DNA from: Proteobacteria bacterium UBA1847
GTDB taxonomy: Bacteria > Pseudomonadota > Gammaproteobacteria > Steroidobacterales > Woeseiaceae
Assembly (NCBI GenBank): GCA_002338605.1
Contig: DDIP01000392.1
Location: 1-6,525 of the forward strand
DNA: 6,525 nucleotides
Reading direction: 5' to 3'
In this document: positions 1 through 5,458 of the stretch, in pieces
Position numbering within the stretch: position 1 is the stretch's first letter
How the letters are laid out: each line of letters opens with the position of its first letter
The notes under the pieces: model-generated
The model's database searches: none
Seen by the model: the letters and a program-made list of their open reading frames with translations, nothing else
Told to the model about the DNA's origin: nothing
Translations under genes and position numbers: made by a program

Positions 1-790
1 AGAAAAAGAACGCGAAACCGACTTTCCATTCTTCTACTTCCTCATTTTCATCACGGCTCGTGAAAACCACGTAGCTCTTGTATTCGGCTCGCAACAGGAA
101 TCGTCGCGTCGCATAAATCCGGAAGCCGCCGCCGACGTGACCAATCTGGTCGGTGCGATCCTCGCCCTGAATAATCGTTGATTTGGGTTCCGTGTGGATA
201 GCCCCTGCGCCCAACGTAAAAAACGGCGAAAAACGCCACTCCGGAAAGGCCTCATGCACAACATTGACGCTGCCCATCCAGCCATTCGAGAAGTTGCCGA
301 GAATCTGCGAACCCCACAGTTCAACCGAGATATTGGGGTTCAACGAATAGCTGCCATACAGGGAGATGATATTGGCGCCGCCAAAGTCACCGGCAAGCAA
401 TCCACCTTCCCACCTGGCATTGGTAAAATCCTCAATTCCGGCTTCCTTGAAACTGACCGCGCTGCCATCCGGCTTCAGTGTCAATTCCATTTGTTCGCGC
501 GCCACCCAGCCTTCCTTGCCATTGGCCGCTCGTACCTGGTACCACTCGGTACGCTGCTTGAGCACGTCAACGGACTCGCCCCGGTCAACGACATTGAAAA
601 TCGGGTAACCACGCCCCGGCCCCGTACGCATTTCCAGGTACGGATCGGCGACCGTTACGGTTTGATAATCATCGGCGGCGTAGCCCGGCGCTGCCAGAAA
701 TATCTGCAGTACGACAGCGACCAGGCATCCGAGCCAAACGCGATTAGTTGACTGGGGCGTCGAATGGATTGTTGTAATACTGCGCTCCAA
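1..790 (-). CDS. Secreted SH3b-domain outer-membrane beta-barrel protein (3' end outside window)
   Basis: The frame is open for 263 codons from a proposed TTG at 790 to the window edge and has no ATG near its 5' end. From TTG the product has a basic n-region, a hydrophobic core (LGCLVAVVLQIFLAAP, about residues 20-35) and a signal-peptidase-I-like site GYAA-D near residue 39. Residues about 42-105 form a bacterial SH3 domain, with the typical YLEMRTGPGRGYP and later EGWVAREQ motifs. Residues about 120-263 alternate hydrophobic and polar residues with many Gly and aromatics (for example LYGSYSLNPNISVELWG, FSPFFTLGAGAIHT, RFLLRAEYKSYVVF), as in small outer-membrane beta-barrels. The visible chain ends WKVGFAFFF, like an outer-membrane protein C-terminus, and the next codon begins with T, so the stop may lie just outside. 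The start overlaps the upstream HzsA-like gene by 47 bases; GGAG lies 10 bases before the TTG. Coupled translation is likely. SH3b plus barrel architecture is confident, the start less so, the function unknown. Confidence 0.82.
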   Translation of the reverse strand, partial: MERSITTIHSTPQSTNRVWLGCLVAVVLQIFLAAPGYAADDYQTVTVADPYLEMRTGPGRGYPIFNVVDRGESVDVLKQRTEWYQVRAANGKEGWVAREQMELTLKPDGSAVSFKEAGIEDFTNARWEGGLLAGDFGGANIISLYGSYSLNPNISVELWGSQILGNFSNGWMGSVNVVHEAFPEWRFSPFFTLGAGAIHTEPKSTIIQGEDRTDQIGHVGGGFRIYATRRFLLRAEYKSYVVFTSRDENEEVEEWKVGFAFFF

Positions 791-3518
791 TATCCAGCCA
801 CTCCGCGACGAGCCGCTGTTCCGCTCGAGACAAAATATTGAAGTGCTCAGAATCGTTGGGATCGTTGAATCGGTCAAAGAAATCGCTCGAGGCCCTTGCG
901 CCGGCTACCGACGCCGGTGAGTTAATAGGAATAACGTCAAGAATGTCGTTTCCGTCCGTATCCTGACCGATAACCTGGGTCGCATCCACCAGCGCACCAT
1001 TGTCTACAACCTGAAGGTTATCAGTAACTAACAGCTCGCGATAGGCATGGAAGTGATCGGGCTCATCCGGCGACAGCCCATCTTGCAGTTCCAGCTGTCC
1101 CGCGGGGACTCTGACCGAGTTATCCACAGGATCGACAGGCGTGTGGCAGTTCAGGCAATTGTTGTTCACGGGATTGCCGTTTGCATCCAGCACCGGAACC
1201 TCAGGCGTGTTTGGATCGTTGTCGTCATCAAAGGTGACAATGCGTGGCGCATTCCACAGCGGGTGGATAATCGTCTCGTAATTGATAACTGATCGGCAGT
1301 TCCACTGCCAGTCGGCCTGACAGGATAAGGACGTCGGTGAAGCGGTTGTCAGGTCGGTGTACAGGTAGTCAATATCCGCGTTATTTGCACGCACCACCGG
1401 ATCTTGTGTCCAGACGTCTCGATAAATGACGTTCATGGACGGCTCGATGGAGGAACAGTTATCAGTCGCACAGGTGATGTTGGCGCGAACTTCGGCCATC
1501 GTCTCACCCACGTTGCCGACGAACCATTGCGGATCGGTATTGGGAAACGCGACACCGGCTGTCGGTGCACCTGCATAGGCACTGTCAAACGCGTCGAGTC
1601 GTCCGTGCGACACGCCGCTGTCCGCGTCGTGGCAGCCATTGCACTTGAGTTCCTGGCCAGCACCCAGCGAAATCCAGCTTTGGTGACGTTGCGTAATGCG
1701 CATGCCATTCTCGTCCAGCACACTCACCATCAGTGCCGCGTTGGCGGGCACCTTTACAACCACTGAGCCGTCGGGCGCTATCGGAACGTAGCCGACGATT
1801 TCCTTCATTCCGAATATCGTCGTTACACCGAATGCCGTGTTGTCGATATCGCGCAGGTCTTCATCCGGTTGCGACACTGCCTTCTCAATACGTAAAAACC
1901 GCGCCGGACGGTTTGCTGCCGGTGTCTGCAACGGATCTGCAAGCACGGCGGGGTCAATGCCGGGCAGGATCGCACCATCGAAATCGTAGACATTGCGAAT
2001 ATTCAGGATCGCCTCACCGTTGTCCATCATCGTCGTATCGAGTGGTGAATCGTTGCTGCCATCGAGGATCACGGCCGGCGTCGGACGCGGATCGGCTGAA
2101 ACGATCTCTGTGAACATGAACCCTTCTTCACCGGCAACAATGGGCAACTGGGTGTCATTGCGTGGATCGTAAATCCAGATTCCATACAGTGGTGGTGCAA
2201 CGAGGAAATCGCCCGGCGCTGGCGTGACGACGTTGTCCGGATCAATGACCAGCACATTCGCAAGATTCTCAGGTGTACAAGCGACGATACGCTCATCAAG
2301 CGTGTTGGGATCGCCGTCGTCCGGTAAAACTTCGATCAAACGACACTGACTCCAACTCACCATCATGCGGTCCGTACCGTCCTGAATCGGATACACTGAA
2401 AAATATCGGCCACCGGGCGACGGAGCGCCGGGCACCGTCGATACCTGGTTGATCGTCGCATCTTCCTGGGCTGGCCCGGTCAGTACGCCAATGTTGTCTT
2501 TGGTTGGCTGCGTGTTTTCGACGTATTGTGGTGTATCGACAAACAGCAATTCACCGCCACCCTCGGTATTCGTAAATGGTCTGGCGACCACCATGACCCG
2601 ACCGTCCTCGACCTCTCGCGGCTGCATGAACTGAATGGTCTCACCGTTCGCACCGGTGTCATGGCTTTGTTGCCCGTACAGCAGTTCGAGGTTCGAACCG
2701 TCAGGGTTCATGCGATACAGGTTGACGGCGTCATTCGACTGGTTGTGGTCCCAACGACTGAAGACAATCTGTCCGCTTTCAAGTACCGACGGGTCCAGGT
2801 CATGACTCTGGTTGAAGGTGATTTGCTTGATGCCGCTGCCATCGTCGTTCATGACGTGGATGTTGAAGGTAAATTCGTTCTGGTCTTCGTCCATCGCCGG
2901 AAATGCGCCCTTACCCTCGTCGAGCAATAGCGCCTGTGACTGCGTCTGGCGGGTCGATGCGAATACGATGCGGCCATCGGGCAGGTATTTTGGCATGATG
3001 TCGTGACCGATCTCGGCCGTCAGGTCCGAAGGTATCACGCGTACCAGCGTCCCGGTTTCAAACGTGTATTGCCAGATATTCCAGGTTGCGACCTGATCTT
3101 CAACGTCGACGCCCATCTCGAAAGGCACACGCATCGCGAACAGCAGGCGGCTGCCGTCGTAGTCAATCTCGACGTCGCGAATTGCGGCAAGGCCCTGAGA
3201 CACGGACTCCGTTATATTGACCGGCAATGCGCTGACCGAAGCGCGATCACGGAAAAACAGATCGGCGCCAAAGTCGAAAGTGATCTGCTCGCGCAGATCC
3301 TGTTGCTGGAAAGCCCCATTGGCATCAACCGGGATAGGCGACTTGATATAGGCAATGGGAAAATCGATGACGACCGGATCAGGGTTCTGACCGGTACCAA
3401 TCTGCACACCGTCGCCCTTGCTGCAAGCAGCAATCAGAATGCTCACCACCGCCAACGCGACCGTCCTGGTCATTTGTCCTGCAAGTCCGTTCTTGTTTTG
3501 TTGCGATAGCTTACGCAT
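744..3518 (-). CDS. HzsA-related diheme lipoprotein with beta-propeller-like region
   Basis: From ATG 3518 the protein has 924 residues. A strong Shine-Dalgarno (GAGGTGA) sits 5 bases upstream; the longer frame opening at GTG 3617 has no such signal and would bury the signal peptide. ATG 3473 is a weaker alternative. The N-terminus is a lipoprotein signal: basic region, hydrophobic stretch ALAVVSILIAAC, lipobox Cys32. Residues about 100-390 contain TolB/PD40-type repeats (DIMPKYLPDGRIVFAST near 173, DLDPSVLESGQIVFSRWD near 240, VEDGRVMVVARP near 303). A segment near 578-631 (VPIAPDGSVVVKVPANAAL, then ITQRHQSWISLGAGQELKCNGCH) is characteristic of proteins annotated as HzsA-related (hydrazine synthase alpha-like fold). 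Two c-type heme motifs are visible: CNGCH (C626, H630) and CLNCH (C788, H792). Two further Cys pairs (683/688 and 733/741) may form disulfides. Family membership comes from recalled motif style. Hydrazine chemistry is not implied. It is the first gene of a two-gene minus-strand operon. Likely role: outer-membrane or periplasmic electron-transfer lipoprotein, substrate unknown. Confidence 0.9.
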   Translation of the reverse strand: MRKLSQQNKNGLAGQMTRTVALAVVSILIAACSKGDGVQIGTGQNPDPVVIDFPIAYIKSPIPVDANGAFQQQDLREQITFDFGADLFFRDRASVSALPVNITESVSQGLAAIRDVEIDYDGSRLLFAMRVPFEMGVDVEDQVATWNIWQYTFETGTLVRVIPSDLTAEIGHDIMPKYLPDGRIVFASTRQTQSQALLLDEGKGAFPAMDEDQNEFTFNIHVMNDDGSGIKQITFNQSHDLDPSVLESGQIVFSRWDHNQSNDAVNLYRMNPDGSNLELLYGQQSHDTGANGETIQFMQPREVEDGRVMVVARPFTNTEGGGELLFVDTPQYVENTQPTKDNIGVLTGPAQEDATINQVSTVPGAPSPGGRYFSVYPIQDGTDRMMVSWSQCRLIEVLPDDGDPNTLDERIVACTPENLANVLVIDPDNVVTPAPGDFLVAPPLYGIWIYDPRNDTQLPIVAGEEGFMFTEIVSADPRPTPAVILDGSNDSPLDTTMMDNGEAILNIRNVYDFDGAILPGIDPAVLADPLQTPAANRPARFLRIEKAVSQPDEDLRDIDNTAFGVTTIFGMKEIVGYVPIAPDGSVVVKVPANAALMVSVLDENGMRITQRHQSWISLGAGQELKCNGCHDADSGVSHGRLDAFDSAYAGAPTAGVAFPNTDPQWFVGNVGETMAEVRANITCATDNCSSIEPSMNVIYRDVWTQDPVVRANNADIDYLYTDLTTASPTSLSCQADWQWNCRSVINYETIIHPLWNAPRIVTFDDDNDPNTPEVPVLDANGNPVNNNCLNCHTPVDPVDNSVRVPAGQLELQDGLSPDEPDHFHAYRELLVTDNLQVVDNGALVDATQVIGQDTDGNDILDVIPINSPASVAGARASSDFFDRFNDPNDSEHFNILSRAEQRLVAEWLDIGAQYYNNPFDAPVN

Positions 3519-3523
3519 TGCTC

Positions 3524-3530
3524 TCACCTC
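3524..3530 (-). promoter_or_regulatory. Shine-Dalgarno that fixes the HzsA-like start
   Basis: On the minus strand GAGGTGA is followed by five bases (GAGCA) and ATG at 3518. This is a seven-base match to the 16S anti-Shine-Dalgarno complement at good spacing. It selects ATG 3518 over the upstream in-frame GTG 3617 and puts the lipoprotein signal peptide at the true N-terminus. Confidence 0.85.
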
Positions 3531-3641
3531 GGGCCATCGTGGCAGGGTACGACGCAAAACAGCGCAGTTACCGTTAACGCGATCACAAACCGCAACTATG
3601 CGCTGCACCGCCACCACAAAAATGAATCAAAACTTCGCGTG

Positions 3642-3647
3642 ATTATA
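3642..3647 (-). promoter_or_regulatory. Probable -10 box (TATAAT) for the HzsA-like/SH3b operon
   Basis: The minus strand reads TCTCTTATAATCACG, a perfect sigma-70 -10 hexamer. The 17-18 base upstream position holds only weak -35 candidates (TACATC or TTACAT), and there is no extended TGn motif, so an activator may be needed. Transcription from here would give a leader of roughly 115 bases before ATG 3518. The AT-rich surroundings make a chance match possible. Confidence 0.5.
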
Positions 3648-3733
3648 AGAGAGCCTGTCGACACGATGTAATGTCTCAAAAGCACGACAGATAAAGACGC
3701 GACGTCATTTTTGTCGCTTACAGGCAAGTACAC

Positions 3734-3745
3734 GCAACGCGTTGC
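3734..3745. repeat. 12-base perfect palindrome GCAACGCGTTGC
   Basis: GCAACG is followed directly by its reverse complement CGTTGC with no spacer. It lies about 90 bases upstream of the minus-strand TATAAT box, a distance suited to an upstream regulator site. No regulator family was recognised from it. Twelve-base palindromes also arise by chance. Confidence 0.35.
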
Positions 3746-3865
3746 AATTCGGTTCCCTGCATTTTTAAAGCGCGAAAAGAAATGTTGTATTGATGCCGCA
3801 ATGAGAAACCGCATGAGCTTTATACTGTTGGTCATTGTTGTTTCGAACTGCCACAAGCTGTCCAC

Positions 3866-3887
3866 ACTGTCTCTGTTCGGAGACAGT
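3866..3887. repeat. Inverted repeat/hairpin ACTGTCTC-TGTTCG-GAGACAGT
   Basis: Two perfect 8-base arms flank a 6-base spacer (TGTTCG). An outer CTGT/ACAG pair (3858-3861 and 3891-3894) could extend the structure after an internal loop. No T run follows on either strand, so an intrinsic terminator is unlikely. A repressor or activator operator, or an RNA hairpin in an untranslated leader, is more plausible. Confidence 0.4.
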
Positions 3888-4128
3888 TGCACAGTCCTTG
3901 CGAATCAGTAACTTAACGCCCCAGCTCACAATAGTTGTGCGGTCTTGCCGACAGGTCTTTGACATAGTGCGTGCGCGGCGTGTTGGCCCGAAAACTCCGT
4001 AAGCAACTGTTTTGTAGCAACTTATTGAACTTGAAAGAGGCGGCTCGCCAGACTGGCACAGCACTTGCTTTAGTGTTCACAGGTATCGCGATTTGCTTCA
4101 GTCCGCTTCTTCAAGCAAACCAAAGGAC

Positions 4129-4144
4129 TGTGAGTGTATTCACG
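4129..4144. promoter_or_regulatory. Crp-type operator TGTGA-N6-TCACG
   Basis: TGTGAGTGTATTCACG matches the classical Crp/Vfr consensus TGTGA-N6-TCACA at 9 of 10 defined positions with the exact 6-base spacing. It is centred about 65 bases before ATG 4202. A possible -10 (TACAAA, 4187-4192) would place a start near 4199, putting the site at about -62, close to class I activator positions. If that promoter is real, the translation start is probably one of the later in-frame ATGs. The operator match is direct; the promoter geometry is inference. Confidence 0.5.
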
Positions 4145-4201
4145 GAGATCCAACTGCAGGTTTGGCAAGCTTTGTCGGCCAAGCTCTACAAATAACGACA
4201 C

Positions 4202-5446
4202 ATGAGCAGAAACGATATGAATAACAGGATGTGGACAAAACACATGGACGACGTTTTTGGAATCTTGTCTCGCTTTACATTGGCCGGACTGCTGTGTACC
4301 GCATTTGCAGTTTCTGCAAACGCCGGTCCCAGGGAACAAGCCAAACTGATTCATGACCGAATTGCCGGCGTTCCGCCCAGTTCCGCCGTTATGGCCGACC
4401 TGGAAAGTGCGATGCAGGGAACCAACCCGCAATGTGCGACTTACGGAGCGGGAATCACTGGCGCACAGTGCGTCGCGTATATCGCGATGGACAACATGAA
4501 TTTCTACAACGTCACGTTGAAGAACTTCGCCGCGCCGTGGACCAACCGTGATCAGTCGGTTTTCGTACCGCTGAACGACTACATCGCAACGGTCATTGGT
4601 ATGGTTCGCGACGATGTGCCGTTTAATGAACTGTTGTCTCGCGACATCACTTATATAGGCCGCGCCGGTGTCGTGCCAGCGGGACCGTCAGCGAACAATA
4701 ACAATCATTACGAGCAACTCGAGGCAAACAACGTGAATCTGCGCGACGACCTGGTTGTTGCAGCCCAGTCGTCCGTTAACGGTCTGCCATCATCGGCAAC
4801 CGCCGGTGTCATGACATCGCGTGCTGCCTCCGAAGCCTTTTTCGTCGCCGGCACCAACCGTGCGATGTTCCGCTTTACGCTTCTGAACCACCTGTGTAAT
4901 GACATGGAGCAGATGCACGACCCGGCCCTGACGCCGGATCGCATTCGGCAAGATGTAAGCCGCAGCCCGGGTGGCGATAGTCGCCTGTATCTCAATAACT
5001 GCATTGGCTGTCATACCGGTATGGATCCGATGACGCAGGCATTCGCGTATTACAACTACGATGAAGCCACCGGCGCGCTGGAGTACACCCAGGGTAACGT
5101 ACAACCGAAGTATTTCAACAACGACCTGAACTTCCCGCAGGGTTATCGCACGCCGGATGACAGCTGGGACAATTACTGGCGACGGGGGCAAAACGCCTAT
5201 CTCGGCTTTGATCCCGGTTTGCCCGGCAGCGGGCAAGGTGCCAAATCACTGGGCGAGGAACTCGGTAACAGCCAGGCATTCGCCGCCTGCCAGGTCAAGA
5301 AGGTCTTCCGCGCGGTTTGTTTGCGTGCGCCGGAAAATGCCGGTGACCGTAGCGAAGTCGACAATATTATTTCAACATTTCGTAGCAGCGGCTTCCGGAT
5401 GAAGCAGGTATTTGCTGATACGGCCGTTTACTGCATGGGCCAGTAG
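4202..5446 (+). CDS. Secreted monoheme protein, distantly DUF1592/DUF1588/DUF1585-like
   Basis: The 414-residue product has a signal peptide: hydrophobic FTLAGLLCTAFAVSANA, with cleavage likely after ANA at residue 41. ATG 4202 has no clear Shine-Dalgarno; in-frame ATGs at 4217, 4229 and 4244 all keep the signal peptide, so the start is uncertain. Residues about 125-150 (NDYIATVIGMVRDDVPFNELLSRDITYIG, split as NDYIATVIGMVRDD and VPFNELLSRDITYIG) resemble the DUF1592 stretch around a conserved 'pf..LL..d.T' motif. Residues about 201-286 resemble DUF1588: VMTSRAASEAFFVAGTNRAM followed by one heme motif, CIGCH (C267, H271), and TGMDPMTQAFAYYNYD. The C-terminal FAACQVKKVFRAVC (359-373) resembles DUF1585. 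Known planctomycete homologues are usually much longer, so this is a compact version; the assignment is from remembered motif patterns. Further Cys at 78, 90, 232, 363, 373 and 411 could form disulfides. It is the first gene of a plus-strand operon, 12 bases before the LamG lipoprotein. Likely role: periplasmic or surface c-type cytochrome partner, substrate unknown. Confidence 0.82.
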   Translation: MSRNDMNNRMWTKHMDDVFGILSRFTLAGLLCTAFAVSANAGPREQAKLIHDRIAGVPPSSAVMADLESAMQGTNPQCATYGAGITGAQCVAYIAMDNMNFYNVTLKNFAAPWTNRDQSVFVPLNDYIATVIGMVRDDVPFNELLSRDITYIGRAGVVPAGPSANNNNHYEQLEANNVNLRDDLVVAAQSSVNGLPSSATAGVMTSRAASEAFFVAGTNRAMFRFTLLNHLCNDMEQMHDPALTPDRIRQDVSRSPGGDSRLYLNNCIGCHTGMDPMTQAFAYYNYDEATGALEYTQGNVQPKYFNNDLNFPQGYRTPDDSWDNYWRRGQNAYLGFDPGLPGSGQGAKSLGEELGNSQAFAACQVKKVFRAVCLRAPENAGDRSEVDNIISTFRSSGFRMKQVFADTAVYCMGQ

Positions 5447-5450
5447 GGAG
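5446..5450 (+). promoter_or_regulatory. Ribosome binding site choosing ATG 5459
   Basis: GGGAG begins at the last base of the upstream stop codon. It lies 8 bases before ATG 5459 but only 2 bases before the alternative in-frame ATG 5453, so 5459 is the better start. The overlap with the stop supports translational coupling of the two genes. Confidence 0.7.
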
Positions 5451-5458
5451 ACATGATA

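Larger units (their letters stand above)
3519..4201. other. Divergent intergenic control region, no convincing gene
   Basis: This 683-base stretch separates the divergent HzsA-like and DUF1592/1588-like genes and is visibly more AT-rich than the coding parts. It holds a TATAAT box on the minus strand (3642-3647), a 12-base perfect palindrome (3734-3745), an 8-base-stem hairpin (3866-3887), a short inverted repeat CACAA-TAG-TTGTG (3927-3939), a GCAACT direct repeat (4003-4008 and 4017-4022) and a Crp-like site (4129-4144). I see no tRNA, no recognised riboswitch and no hairpin followed by a T run. Reading frames on both strands lack domains or good ribosome binding sites. Confidence 0.7.

Noticed and set aside
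194..751. 185-codon plus-strand frame opposite the SH3b barrel gene
   Set aside because: The minus-strand frame here encodes a clear signal peptide, SH3 motif and barrel, so the plus-strand frame is an antisense shadow.
744..3518. Hydrazine synthase activity for the HzsA-related gene
   Set aside because: No partner subunit genes are visible, and the family label reflects fold similarity only.
3518..3617. 33-residue N-terminal extension of the HzsA-like protein from GTG 3617
   Set aside because: It lacks a Shine-Dalgarno and would place the lipoprotein signal internally, while ATG 3518 has a seven-base Shine-Dalgarno match and gives a normal signal peptide.
3866..3887. Hairpin as an intrinsic terminator
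   Set aside because: No T run follows on either strand and no gene ends nearby.
3596..3892. 98-codon minus-strand frame upstream of the HzsA-like gene
   Set aside because: It runs across the TATAAT box and both palindromes, has a composition typical of translated non-coding DNA and shows no domain.
3971..4195. GTG-initiated 74-codon plus-strand frame with a hydrophobic segment ending just before the 414-residue gene
   Set aside because: It has no clear ribosome binding site or domain, and it covers the Crp-like operator and likely promoter. The hydrophobic stretch slightly resembles a signal peptide, so it is kept here rather than as a gene.
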